From the NCBI RefSeq assembly GCF_936943645.1, contig NZ_CAKZJO010000023.1:1-42918 (forward strand): a stretch of 42,918 nt of DNA, written 5' to 3'. The notes beneath the pieces are model-generated. The model searched no databases. It was not told the DNA's origin and saw only the letters and a program-made list of their open reading frames with translations. The DNA is from an uncultured Bradyrhizobium sp. GTDB taxonomy: Bacteria; Pseudomonadota; Alphaproteobacteria; Rhizobiales; Xanthobacteraceae. Shown piece after piece: positions 1-8,821 of the stretch. Each line of letters begins with the position of its first letter. The stretch's first letter is position 1. A program made the position numbers and the translations under genes.

Positions 1-103
1 GCCTGCAGATGAAAACGTCCGCGAAACCCGAAAGCTTCACAAGCTCTCAGGGTGAGGCTAAGCAGCACTCATACGGTAAAATTGCAGTTGTGGATTCCGC
101 CCT

Positions 104-143
104 CATCCTGAGGGCCCGCCGCAGGCGGGCGTCTCGAAGGATG
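104..143. repeat. Palindromic intergenic repeat (Bradyrhizobium type)
   Basis: An imperfect palindrome: outer arms catcctgag and ctcgaaggatg enclose a perfect inner hairpin of gcccgcc, loop gca, ggcgggc (114-130). It lies 54 bp beyond the 3' end of the TRAP large-permease gene. I recognise the word set (catcctgag ... gcgtctcgaaggatg) as a very common intergenic repeat of Bradyrhizobium. There is no T-tract, so it is not a classical terminator. The rest of 1-197 shows no supportable gene. Confidence 0.7.
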
Positions 144-197
144 GCCGCAGACGAGAATCTGCGCCACGCTCTCCCTCAAATGCGATGGCTCGGCAAT

Positions 198-1502
198 CTA
201 CCCGTACAGCACCCGCGGCAGGATCGTGACGATGCCTGGCCACAGCGTCAGCAGCAGCACGAAGCCGACCATGATCATCAGGTAGGGCATCGTGACGCGC
301 GCGATGTAGCCGAGGCCGTCGTCCGTCAGGCCCTGGATCACGAACAGGTTGAAGCCGACCGGCGGGGTGATCTGCGCCATCTCGACGGCGAGCACCAGGA
401 AGACGCCGAACCAGACCTCGTCGAAGCCGGCGCCCTTCACGATCGGCAGCACGATCGGCAGCGTCATCACGATCATCGAGAAGCCGTCGAGGAAGCAGCC
501 GAGCACGAGATAGAAGACGACCAGCACCACGATCAGCATGAAGGGCGACAGGCCGAGCCCCTTGACGAAGGCCGCGACGGCCTGGGGGATGCCGAGGAAG
601 GCGGCGGCATTGCCGAGGATCGAGGCCCCTAACACGATCAACGCGATCATCGAGCATGTCACGACCGAGCCGATCAGGACGTCGCGGACCACCTGCTGCG
701 ACATCGCGCCTTGCGCCCAGGCAACCAAGGCAGCGCCGAGCACGCCGACGGCGGCGGCCTCCGACGGCGTCGCCAGCCCGCCATACATCGAGCCGAGCAC
801 GCAGGCGATCAGGAACAGCGCCGGCGCCAGATCCTTCAGCGCCGCGAAGCGTTCACTCCACGGCACCTCGGAGAGTTTCGCTTCCGTCTCCGGCACCATC
901 GCGGGCTTGAGGCTCGTATGCAGCATCACCCAGGCCATGAAGGTGGCGGCAAGCAGGAATCCCGGCAGCACGCCGGCGGTGAAGAGCTTGAGGATGGAGA
1001 CGTCGCCGAGCACGCCGTAGATGATCATGATGTTGGACGGCGGGATCAGGAAGCCGAGCGTGCCGGCGCCGGCGAGCGAGCCGATCGCGATGTCGCGCGA
1101 ATAGCCGCGGCGCGTGAGCTCGGTGAGCGACATGCGGCCGATCACCTGCGTGGTCGCCGCCGAGGAGCCCGAGATCGCCGCGAAGATGGTGCAGCCGATC
1201 ACGTTCACATGCAGGAGCCGGCCCGGCAGCAACCCCGCCCAGGGCGCCAAGCCCTGGAACAGCGAGCGCGACAGGCGGGTGCGAAACAGCAGCTCGCCCA
1301 TCAGGATGAACAGCGGCAACGCCAGCAGCTCCTGCGTGGTCAGGATGTTCCAGGCGTATTGCGGCAGCAGCTTGTCCAGCGGGATGGAACGAAACATTGC
1401 AAGCAGCAGCGTCGCGGTGAGCGCAAGCGTGAGGCCGATCCACACGCCGCAGGCCAGCAGCGCAAACAGGATCGCGAACAGGGCAACGACTTCGATGGTC
1501 AT
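198..1502 (-). CDS. dctM: TRAP transporter large permease DctM
   Basis: 434 residues, the usual size of the 12-helix DctM/SiaM large membrane subunit of tripartite ATP-independent periplasmic transporters. Hydrophobic segments run the whole length, and the sequence carries DctM-type elements such as the conserved stretch IPPSN near residue 150 and ITPPVGFNLFV near 375. It forms the ion-driven transport channel in the inner membrane together with DctQ and takes substrate from DctP. It is the last gene of hyuA-hyuB-dctP-dctQ-dctM on the minus strand and starts 31 bp after the dctQ stop, so cotranscription is likely. The substrate cannot be read from the permease; the hydantoinase-type neighbours suggest a cyclic amide, an oxoproline-like compound or a related carboxylate. 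Confidence 0.93.
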   Translation of the reverse strand: MTIEVVALFAILFALLACGVWIGLTLALTATLLLAMFRSIPLDKLLPQYAWNILTTQELLALPLFILMGELLFRTRLSRSLFQGLAPWAGLLPGRLLHVNVIGCTIFAAISGSSAATTQVIGRMSLTELTRRGYSRDIAIGSLAGAGTLGFLIPPSNIMIIYGVLGDVSILKLFTAGVLPGFLLAATFMAWVMLHTSLKPAMVPETEAKLSEVPWSERFAALKDLAPALFLIACVLGSMYGGLATPSEAAAVGVLGAALVAWAQGAMSQQVVRDVLIGSVVTCSMIALIVLGASILGNAAAFLGIPQAVAAFVKGLGLSPFMLIVVLVVFYLVLGCFLDGFSMIVMTLPIVLPIVKGAGFDEVWFGVFLVLAVEMAQITPPVGFNLFVIQGLTDDGLGYIARVTMPYLMIMVGFVLLLTLWPGIVTILPRVLYG

Positions 1503-1533
1503 GCGATCCTAGATCCAGGTGCGGGCAGGACGG

Positions 1534-2127
1534 TCATTCGACGGGCGACGCCTTCATGCGGTGATCCTCCAGCGCCAGGCCGAGCACGGCCTGGATCGCG
1601 CGCGCCAGGAACTGCAGCGTCAGCAGCAGCATGCCGAAGGTGACGACGGCTTCCGGAAACCACAGCGGCGTGTCGCTGGAGGTCGAGACCTGGCCGCGCG
1701 TGTAGGCGGCAAAGGCAAACTTCGCCATGGCTGAGGTCAGGAACGCCATGAAGGCGAAGCCGGCCGCCGCCGAGAGAATCTCGAGCGCGCGCTGCACCGG
1801 CACTGGTGCGTTCTTCAGGAGCAGCACGACGCGGATGTGCCCGCCGACGCGCAAGGTCATGGCGGCGCCGAAGGTGAAGGACGCCGCCATCAAATAAGAA
1901 GAGTATTCCCACGCGATCGAGATGGTCGGCGGGAAGAACGGCAGGAAGTTCGAGAGGAAGCGGGTGGCGACCTCGCACAGCATCAGCAGCGTCAGCGTGA
2001 GCAGACAGCCGCCGCCGATCCAGCCGTCGAGCCGGCCGAGCCGGTCGATGCCGTCAAGCAGGATGCGCAGCGGCGCGGGCGCCGCTGCATTGAGGCTCTG
2101 CGGTGCGTCGGACGAAACGCTCGCCAC
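1534..2127 (-). CDS. dctQ: TRAP transporter small permease DctQ
   Basis: 197 residues with four clear hydrophobic segments, matching the four-helix DctQ small membrane subunit of TRAP transporters. The start is GTG, preceded by a purine-rich stretch (gagggcgggata) that includes a plausible ribosome binding site; it lies 10 bp after the dctP stop. The first ~35 residues are hydrophilic and Ala-rich, which is long for DctQ, so a later start is possible but none is better supported. DctQ pairs with DctM and is needed for docking of the binding protein. Function is inferred from hydrophobicity pattern, size and gene order. Confidence 0.88.
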   Translation of the reverse strand: MASVSSDAPQSLNAAAPAPLRILLDGIDRLGRLDGWIGGGCLLTLTLLMLCEVATRFLSNFLPFFPPTISIAWEYSSYLMAASFTFGAAMTLRVGGHIRVVLLLKNAPVPVQRALEILSAAAGFAFMAFLTSAMAKFAFAAYTRGQVSTSSDTPLWFPEAVVTFGMLLLTLQFLARAIQAVLGLALEDHRMKASPVE

Positions 2128-2137
2128 TATCCCGCCC

Positions 2138-3139
2138 TCAGCCGCGCTTCATTTCGGCGAGATAGGACCGCACCGGCTTGTCCGCGGCCGGCACGCGCTT
2201 GAGGAAGGCATCGAGCTGCGGCGCGGTCTTGGCGCGGATTTCCGTCATCATCGCGTCCGAGACCGGCACCACCTCCATGCCGCCCTCCTTGAGGCGGTTC
2301 AGGCTGTCGACGTCCGCCTTGAGCGAGTTGGCCCAGAAGCCGGGCTCCATCTTCGCCGCGATATCCGCAACGAGCTTCTGCTGATCGGCGGAGAGCGCCT
2401 TCCAGGAATCGAGATTGACGGTGAGCATCTGCGACGACCAGACGTGATTGGTCGGGTAGACGTATTTCAGGAATTCCCAGAACTTGCCGTCGACACCCGA
2501 CACCGACGACGTCGAGACGCCGGCGACCGCGCCCGAGGCGAGCGCGGGGATCGTCTCGCCCCAGGGGATCATCACCGCCGCCATGCCGATCGCATTCAGC
2601 ATGTCGACCGCATTCTTGTCGGGCACGCGGATCTTGATGTTCTTCAGACCCTCGACGTCGGCGACCTTCGCCTTGAGGTGCAGATATTGCGTCGGCCACG
2701 GCACGATGTAGAGGATCTTCTGGTTGTTGCGCGCGGCGATCTTCTCGTATTCGGGCCGCACATATTTGTGCAGCACCTTGAGCTCGTCCACGGATCCGCA
2801 CAGGAACGGGATGCTCTCGACGCCCATGAAGGGCTCGTCGCCGACCTGCTGGATGTTGAGGACGTCGGCGAGCGGCACCAGGCCGTCGCGCACGGCGCGC
2901 AGATGCTCGGGGCCCTTGAAGCCGAGCTGGCCGCCCGCCTTCACGGTGATCGCGACCGCGCCACCCGTCTGCTTCTTCACTTCCTCGGCGAAGGCCATCG
3001 CGTTCTGGGTGTGGAAATTGCCGTCGGGCCACACCGTCGACATGTCCCAGCTCGTCGTCGCCGCCCGTGCGCGGGTGGAGATGTGGCCGGCAGCGAGCAG
3101 CGTTGCCGCACCCGCGGTGAAGTTCCTACGTGTGATCAT
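2138..3139 (-). CDS. dctP: TRAP substrate-binding protein DctP
   Basis: 333 residues. The N-terminus MITRRNFTAG followed by an Ala-rich hydrophobic stretch ending RARA is a twin-arginine-like signal peptide, so the protein is periplasmic. The body matches the DctP family: a start near TTSWDMSTVWPDG, the AFAEEV helix, the region IKIRVPDKNAVDML around residue 150 that includes the conserved Arg expected to bind the substrate carboxylate, and a TNHVW element. It captures the ligand and hands it to DctQM. It lies 36 bp after hyuB and 10 bp before dctQ, in the same operon. Family is clear; ligand identity is not visible. Confidence 0.92.
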   Translation of the reverse strand: MITRRNFTAGAATLLAAGHISTRARAATTSWDMSTVWPDGNFHTQNAMAFAEEVKKQTGGAVAITVKAGGQLGFKGPEHLRAVRDGLVPLADVLNIQQVGDEPFMGVESIPFLCGSVDELKVLHKYVRPEYEKIAARNNQKILYIVPWPTQYLHLKAKVADVEGLKNIKIRVPDKNAVDMLNAIGMAAVMIPWGETIPALASGAVAGVSTSSVSGVDGKFWEFLKYVYPTNHVWSSQMLTVNLDSWKALSADQQKLVADIAAKMEPGFWANSLKADVDSLNRLKEGGMEVVPVSDAMMTEIRAKTAPQLDAFLKRVPAADKPVRSYLAEMKRG

Positions 3140-3175
3140 CGAGCCCCTCCGTTTGTTATCACGCGCGCCGACGCA

Positions 3176-4834
3176 TCAGCGCGCGTAGCCGTAAACTGCA
3201 ACTGCGTTGTCAGCGGACACGAGCCCGCTTTCGATGTCTTCCTTGACCGCCGCGCGATCACGCGTCGAGGGCGCGCCGATGCCGGCGCCGCCCGGCGTCA
3301 GCACCACCAGCCGATCATCGGGCGGCACCTGCTGAAAGCCCTTGCCGCGCAGCTTCTTGCCGGACTTCAGGCCGACATAGCCGGCCTCGCCATTCCTGCC
3401 GCCGTCGCGGCCGCGCGGCGGATGATCGATGCGATCGAACGCGGCGAGGATATCGAACGGCGCATCGACGCCGCTGCCGACCTCGATGATCTGGCCGAGC
3501 CCGCCGCGGGTGCGTCCTGCTCCGCCGGAATCCGGACGCAGCTCCTTGCGCCAGAAGATCAGGGGCGTCTGCGTCTCCGCGATCTCGACCGGCGTGCCGC
3601 GCACGCCGCTCGGGTAAGCGGTGGCCGACAGGCCGTCCTTGCCGAAGCGCGCGCCGGTGCCGCCATTGGAGGTCACCGCCATCGAGAACCCGTAATTGCC
3701 GCCGACGCCGGAGCGGGTCTGGCCGCGCACGTTGAGATTCCACAGGCACGAGGTGCCTTCGGCCGGGACACGCTCGGGAATGATCTGGCGCAGGCAGCCG
3801 AACACGACGTCGGGCAGCATCTGGCCGATGATGTGGCGCGAGGCGACCGGCGCAGGCTTGGGCGCATTGAGGATCGCGCCTGCAGGTGCCGATACCGTGA
3901 GAGGCGACAGCGAGCCGGCATTGTTGGGGATCTGCGAGGCGACGACGCAGCCGAGGCCGAACACGGTGTAGGCGGTGGTATAGGACAAGGGCACGTTGAT
4001 GCCGAACTTCGAGGCGGCCGAGGTGCCGTCGAAATCGACGTGGATGCCTTCGTCTGAGATCGTCAGCGTTGCCGCGAGCGTCACCGGCGCATCATAGCCG
4101 TCGACCACCATGGTGTTGCGCCAGCTGCCCTTCGGCAGCTTGGCGATCTCGGCCAGCACCGCCTCGCGCGAGCGGTCGCAGATGTAGTCGCCGAGCTCGT
4201 CGAGCGTGTCGATGCCGAACTCGGTCATCATCTCGACCAGGCGCTCGCAGCCGACGTCGTTGCAGCCGGCGAGCGAATAGGTGTCGCCCTCGGTGTCGAT
4301 CGGCAGCCGCGTGTTGGTGCGGATCATCGCCATCAGCGTCTCGTTGACGACGCCCTGGTCAATCAGCTTCAGCATGGGGATGTAGAGCCCCTCCATGAAC
4401 ACGTCGGTGGCATCGGGCCCGAAGCCGATGCCGCCGATGTCCATGAGGTGGCTGGTGCAGGAGAACAGCGCGACGGCCTTGCCGTCCTTGAAGCAGGGCG
4501 TGGTGACAACGAAGTCGTTGAGATGGCCGGTGCCCATCCAGGGATCGTTGGTGATGTAGGCATCGCCCTCCTTCATCGTCTCGATCGGGAAATGGTCGAT
4601 GAAATGCTTGACCGATTCCGCCATCGAATTGACGTGACCGGGCGTGCCCGTCACCGCCTGCGCCAGCATCCGCCCCTTGAGGTCGAACACGCCGGCCGAG
4701 AGGTCGCCGCATTCGCGCACGATCGGGCTGAAGGCGGTGCGGAGCAGCACCTGCGCCTGCTCCTCGACCACGGCGATCAGCCGGTGCCACATGATCTGCA
4801 GGTCGATCAGGCTCGCGCCATTCGTCTTGCTCAT
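3176..4834 (-). CDS. hyuB: Hydantoinase B / 5-oxoprolinase beta-type subunit HyuB
   Basis: 552 residues from the ATG at 4834, the normal size for HyuB. The N-terminus MSKTNGASLIDLQIMWHRL and the motifs AFSPIVRECGDLS, TPGHVNSM and ITNDPWMGTGHLND are typical of the HyuB/N-methylhydantoinase B family. The start lies 2 bp beyond the hyuA stop, which points to translational coupling and a 1:1 complex. With HyuA it forms an ATP-dependent enzyme opening a cyclic amide ring (N-methylhydantoin, hydantoin or 5-oxoproline); some relatives carboxylate ketones instead. An upstream extension to 5119 is open but overlaps hyuA heavily and reads as low-complexity, so I rejected it. The exact substrate is unknown. 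Confidence 0.93.
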   Translation of the reverse strand: MSKTNGASLIDLQIMWHRLIAVVEEQAQVLLRTAFSPIVRECGDLSAGVFDLKGRMLAQAVTGTPGHVNSMAESVKHFIDHFPIETMKEGDAYITNDPWMGTGHLNDFVVTTPCFKDGKAVALFSCTSHLMDIGGIGFGPDATDVFMEGLYIPMLKLIDQGVVNETLMAMIRTNTRLPIDTEGDTYSLAGCNDVGCERLVEMMTEFGIDTLDELGDYICDRSREAVLAEIAKLPKGSWRNTMVVDGYDAPVTLAATLTISDEGIHVDFDGTSAASKFGINVPLSYTTAYTVFGLGCVVASQIPNNAGSLSPLTVSAPAGAILNAPKPAPVASRHIIGQMLPDVVFGCLRQIIPERVPAEGTSCLWNLNVRGQTRSGVGGNYGFSMAVTSNGGTGARFGKDGLSATAYPSGVRGTPVEIAETQTPLIFWRKELRPDSGGAGRTRGGLGQIIEVGSGVDAPFDILAAFDRIDHPPRGRDGGRNGEAGYVGLKSGKKLRGKGFQQVPPDDRLVVLTPGGAGIGAPSTRDRAAVKEDIESGLVSADNAVAVYGYAR

Positions 4835-4836
4835 GA

Positions 4837-6921
4837 TCAGGCTGCCTTCCGTTCCATGACGATGCTGCCGGCACCGTCGATATGCGCGTCGAAACTGGTG
4901 GAGACGAAGGTCGAGGTCTCGTCCTCCGCGATCACGGCGGGCCCGGCGATGGTCGCGCCCGGCGCCATGTCCTCGCGACGATAGAGCGGGATCTCGATCA
5001 CCTCGCCCGCCCTTCCGTCGAAGAATTTGCGGCTGCCGACCGCCTTGGCCGCGGGCTTGCGCGCAACCGCGGCGACAGCAGACGGATGACGCGCCTCCGT
5101 CGTCGCAAGCACCGACCAACTCAGCACCTCGATTGCGGCGCCCGGAATCGGGCGCTCGAACATTGCCGCATAGTCCGCCTCGAACTTCTGGCGCAGCCCG
5201 GCGAGATCGGCTGACGTGAGCGGCCGGTTCGGCAGCTCGACGCTGATCTCGTGGCCCTGGCCGACATAGCGCATGAAGGCGGCGCGGCGCTCGCGCACCG
5301 GCGCGCCGGCGGCGCCGGGCTCGACCAGCGCACGCGCCTCGATCACCATCTCCTGCAGGAGATCAGAGACGGCGGTGGTGTCGAAATCGTCGAGCCGGAC
5401 GTGACGGCTACGCACCAGCTCATAGGCGATGGGCGCGGCCAGGAAGCCGACCGCCGAGCCGACGCCGGCATTGGACGGCACGATCACGCGGGAGACGCCG
5501 ATCTTCTCGGCAACGCGCGCCGCGTGCAGCGGCGCCGCGCCGCCGAACGCGATCAGCGTGTGCTGGCCGACCACCGCGCCGCGCTCGACCGCGTGGACGC
5601 GCGCCGCGCTCGCCATGTTCTCGCAGACGACCTCGTGAACGGCATAGGCCGCGGTTTCCGCCGACAGGCCGAGCGGTTCGCCGACGCTGCTCAGCAGCGC
5701 CTGCTTCGACAACTCCGGATCGAGCTTGATCGTGCCGCCGGCAAACGCGTCGGGATCGATCATGCCGAGCGCGACGTCGGCATCGGTCACCGCGGGGCGC
5801 TGGCCGCCACGGCCGTAACAGGCCGGCCCCGGCTCAGACGAAGCGCTCTCCGGGCCCACCGTAACGCGCTTCATCGCGTCGACATGGGCGATCGAGCCGC
5901 CGCCGGCGCCGATCTCGACCATCTCGATCACGGGGATGCGCACCGGCAGGCCCGAGCCCTTGAGGAAGCGCGCGGCGCGATCGACCTCGAACACGCGCGA
6001 GGTCTCGGGCTGGTACTTCTCGATCAGGCAGATCTTTGCGGTGGTGCCGCCCATGTCGAAGGACAGCACCTTGCTTTCACCGAGCCTTGCCGCGATCTGC
6101 GCCGCGAAGATGGCGCCGCCGGCAGGGCCGGATTCGACGAGGCGCACCGGAAAGCGCCGCGCCGTCTCGATCGAGGTGACGCCGCCGCCCGAGGTGACGA
6201 GATAGATGGCGCCGCGGAACTGCTCGACCTGCAAGGCATCGGCCATGCGGGCGAGATAACCGTCGATCAGGGGTTGCACATAGGCGTTCGCGACCGCAGT
6301 CGATGTGCGTTCATACTCGCGAATTTCGGGACAGACGGCAGAGGACACCGTCACGGAGATGCCGGGCATCTCCTCGGCCAGGATCGCGGCCGCGCGCCGC
6401 TCGTGCTCGGGATTGGCGTAGGAGTGCAGGAAGGCGATGGCGACGCTCTCGACGCCCAGCTCGCGCAATTTTGGCGCGAGTGCGCGCACGGAGGCTTCAT
6501 CGAGCGCGAGGCGGACGGCGCCGTGCGCGTCGATGCGCTCGGGCACGGTGAAACGCAGGGAGCGCGGCGCCAGCGGCCTCGGCTTGTCGATGCCGAGATC
6601 ATACTGGTCGTAGCGGCTCTCGGTGCCGATATCGAGCACGTCGCGAAAGCCTTCGGTGGCGATCAGGGCCGTCTTGGCGCCGCGGCGCTCGATGATCGCG
6701 TTGGTCGCGAGCGTGGTGCCGTGAATGAAGACGTCGATGTCGCTGATATGAGCACGCGCGTCAGTGAGGATGAGGCGCATGCCGTCCAGCACGGCCTGTT
6801 CGGGACGCTGCGGCGTGGTCAGCACCTTGCGCGTCTTGCGATCCTGCCCCACGTCCAGCACGATGTCGGTGAACGTGCCACCGATATCAACGGCAAGCCG
6901 CACCTCGGCTCCCTCAAGCAT
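4837..6921 (-). CDS. hyuA: Hydantoinase A / 5-oxoprolinase alpha-type subunit HyuA
   Basis: 694 residues. The N-terminal VDIGGTFTDIV is the phosphate-binding motif of the ASKHA-fold Hydant_A_N domain, followed by the hydantoinase/oxoprolinase core with SGPAGG and SFDMGGTTAKICLI (about residues 255-290) and a C-terminal domain ending near IAEDETSTFV. Length and motifs fit N-methylhydantoinase A (ATP-hydrolysing). HyuA binds and activates ATP for ring opening with HyuB. Its 141-bp upstream gap to the SIR2 gene probably holds the promoter of the hyuAB-dctPQM unit, although no clear -35/-10 was seen. Acetone- or acetophenone-carboxylase-like activity is an alternative within the same family. Confidence 0.93.
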   Translation of the reverse strand: MLEGAEVRLAVDIGGTFTDIVLDVGQDRKTRKVLTTPQRPEQAVLDGMRLILTDARAHISDIDVFIHGTTLATNAIIERRGAKTALIATEGFRDVLDIGTESRYDQYDLGIDKPRPLAPRSLRFTVPERIDAHGAVRLALDEASVRALAPKLRELGVESVAIAFLHSYANPEHERRAAAILAEEMPGISVTVSSAVCPEIREYERTSTAVANAYVQPLIDGYLARMADALQVEQFRGAIYLVTSGGGVTSIETARRFPVRLVESGPAGGAIFAAQIAARLGESKVLSFDMGGTTAKICLIEKYQPETSRVFEVDRAARFLKGSGLPVRIPVIEMVEIGAGGGSIAHVDAMKRVTVGPESASSEPGPACYGRGGQRPAVTDADVALGMIDPDAFAGGTIKLDPELSKQALLSSVGEPLGLSAETAAYAVHEVVCENMASAARVHAVERGAVVGQHTLIAFGGAAPLHAARVAEKIGVSRVIVPSNAGVGSAVGFLAAPIAYELVRSRHVRLDDFDTTAVSDLLQEMVIEARALVEPGAAGAPVRERRAAFMRYVGQGHEISVELPNRPLTSADLAGLRQKFEADYAAMFERPIPGAAIEVLSWSVLATTEARHPSAVAAVARKPAAKAVGSRKFFDGRAGEVIEIPLYRREDMAPGATIAGPAVIAEDETSTFVSTSFDAHIDGAGSIVMERKAA

Positions 6922-7062
6922 TCCAAATTCTCCGCGCTGATCGTCAAGACTGAGGTCGAAAGCGCAGCAATTTCCATGCCATGGACGGCAAGGACGACGC
7001 CGCGCCCGGCCATTCTGCTTGGCACCTATGCAATAGGCAAGGCGTGTTCGCGGCCTGCGCGA

Positions 7063-7869
7063 TCAGAGCAGGAATGCAAGCGCCGCTTCGCAGCGCTCCT
7101 CGACCTTCAGCGCCAGGAGATCGTCGGCGCGGGTGCGGCCGAGATTGACCGCGGCAATCGGAATATTGCGCTGCGCTGCAGCCTGCACGAAGCGAAATCC
7201 GGAATAGACCATCAGCGACGAGCCGACGACCAGCATGGCGTCGGCCTGCGCCAGATGATCCCGCGCCGTGGCGACGATCTCGCGCGGCACGTTCTCGCCG
7301 AAGAACACCACGTCAGGCTTGAGAATGCCGCCGCAGGCCTCGCAAGCCGGCACCTGAAAGGACGAAAAATCCTCGTGCTCCAGATCGGCGTCGCCGTCGG
7401 GTGCATCAGCGGCATCGAGCGTCAGCCATTTCGCGTTGGCGTGGCCGAGCGCGTGCTGAAATTCTTCGCGCGGCGTCTTCGCTTCGCAGCCCATGCAGCG
7501 GACGAGATCGAGCCGGCCGTGCAGGTCGATCACCTCGCGGTGGCCGGCGCTCTGATGCAGCCGGTCGACGTTCTGGGTCAGCAGCATCCCGCAGCGCCCG
7601 TTCGCCTCCAGACGTGCGAGCGCATGATGCGCATCGTTCGGGCGGGCCTGGCCGAACCGCCGCCAGCCGATCAGGCTGCGCGCCCAATAGCGCTGGCGCG
7701 TGGGCTCGTCCGATATGAAGGCCTGGAAGTTGACCGGCTGGGTCCGCTTCCAGTTGCCTTGACTGTCGCGATAATCGGGAATGCCGGAGTTGGTGCTGCA
7801 GCCGGCGCCGGTCAGCACGAACAGCTTTTCGTGCCGGTCGACGAAGTCCTGGAGGAGGGAGCTTGCCAT
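7063..7869 (-). CDS. SIR2-family NAD-dependent protein deacylase
   Basis: 268 residues. The sirtuin NAD-binding motif TGAGCSTNSGIPDYRD spans residues 20-35, TQNVDRLH is at 98-105 and the catalytic His is at 117 (DLHG). The zinc ribbon is present as CMGC (Cys125, Cys128) and CEAC (Cys176, Cys179), with a longer than usual spacer (~47 residues) between the Cys pairs. VVGSSLMVY and AVNLG complete the Rossmann half. It should remove acyl groups from protein lysines using NAD+, in the cytoplasm. It follows the SDR gene by 43 bp on the same strand. Sub-class assignment (deacetylase, desuccinylase, or other) is not possible by eye; a conserved Ala-Tyr-Arg desuccinylase pocket was not evident. Confidence 0.92.
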   Translation of the reverse strand: MASSLLQDFVDRHEKLFVLTGAGCSTNSGIPDYRDSQGNWKRTQPVNFQAFISDEPTRQRYWARSLIGWRRFGQARPNDAHHALARLEANGRCGMLLTQNVDRLHQSAGHREVIDLHGRLDLVRCMGCEAKTPREEFQHALGHANAKWLTLDAADAPDGDADLEHEDFSSFQVPACEACGGILKPDVVFFGENVPREIVATARDHLAQADAMLVVGSSLMVYSGFRFVQAAAQRNIPIAAVNLGRTRADDLLALKVEERCEAALAFLL

Positions 7870-7912
7870 GACGCAGATGTAGTCCGCGACGGCCGGTTTT
7901 GCCAGATCACCC

Positions 7913-8749
7913 TCAGCTCGCCCAGTTCTCGCGAAACTCCGGAAACAGCGTCAGGCCTCCGCAGGCGTAGAGGGTCTGTCCGGTGATGTAGCTGGCATCG
8001 TCCGAGGCGAGGAAGGCGAAGACGGCGGCGATCTCCTCCGGCGTGCCGACACGGCCGAGCGGAATATGACTGGTGACTTCGCCGCGCTTCTTGGGATCAT
8101 CCCGCCAGGCATCGTTGATCGGCGTGTCGATCGCGCCCGGTCCGACGGCGTTGACGCGGATGCCCCGGCCGGCGAACTCCAGCGCCAGCGTGCGCGTCAG
8201 GTTGGCCATGCCGCCCTTGCTGATGGAATAAGCGAGATAGCCGGGTTTCGGGATGATCTGGTGCACGCTGGAGCAGTTGATGATGCTGCCGCCTCCCCCG
8301 CGCGCCACGAAATGCGCGAGCGCCTTCTGTGCACAGAGCACGGCGCCGTTGAGATTGACGTCGATGATGCGACGATAGGTTTCGACGTCGAGCGCCTCGC
8401 TCGGCGATTCCTGCTGGAAGCCGGCGTTGTTGACGAGGCAGTCGAGACGTTTCCAGCGCGACAGGATCGCCTCGAACATCGCGGCGATGTCCTGCTCGTT
8501 GGCGACATTGGCCTTGACGATGCAATGATCGCCCTCGCCGTGGCCGCGATCGCGCGAAGCTGCCCGCGCGAGCGCGAGCGTCTCCGCCGCCCGATCCTCG
8601 TGCTCGAAATAATTGATGGCGACGGTCGCACCTTCCTGGGCGAGCCGGATGGCGACGGCGCGGCCGATGCCTTGGGAGGCGCCGGTCACCAGCGCGTATT
8701 GGCCGACGAGGCGCGAGGGGAACGAAGTCGAGCGATCGGGGTGCGGCAT
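7913..8749 (-). CDS. Short-chain dehydrogenase/reductase (glucose 1-dehydrogenase-like)
   Basis: 278 residues of classical SDR fold: cofactor motif TGASQGIG at 22-29, NNAG at 107-110, catalytic Ser160/161 in NCSS, and Tyr174-x3-Lys178 in YSISK. The region PGAIDTPIND follows the active site, and the C-terminus has the usual ASYITGQTLYACGG. The pattern resembles glucose 1-dehydrogenase or general 3-oxoacyl/sugar alcohol oxidoreductases of the SDR superfamily. It lies 72 bp downstream of the nucleobase permease and 43 bp upstream of the SIR2 gene, on the same strand. The substrate cannot be assigned from sequence. Confidence 0.92.
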   Translation of the reverse strand: MPHPDRSTSFPSRLVGQYALVTGASQGIGRAVAIRLAQEGATVAINYFEHEDRAAETLALARAASRDRGHGEGDHCIVKANVANEQDIAAMFEAILSRWKRLDCLVNNAGFQQESPSEALDVETYRRIIDVNLNGAVLCAQKALAHFVARGGGGSIINCSSVHQIIPKPGYLAYSISKGGMANLTRTLALEFAGRGIRVNAVGPGAIDTPINDAWRDDPKKRGEVTSHIPLGRVGTPEEIAAVFAFLASDDASYITGQTLYACGGLTLFPEFRENWAS

Positions 8750-8821
8750 GATTTATCTCCGGGTGCCTCATCATCGACGAGAGGCGCTCTTTGTTCCATC
8801 ACTTCGGCGCCTTGCCAGGAT

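Noticed and set aside
5251..7986. Very long plus-strand open frame opposite hyuA and the SIR2 gene (and similar ones at 1922-4057, 8066-10279, 19553-21928).
   Set aside because: Antisense shadow in high-GC DNA: translations are rich in Arg, Asp, His, Ala, with no family pattern, while the minus-strand frames are clear conserved proteins.
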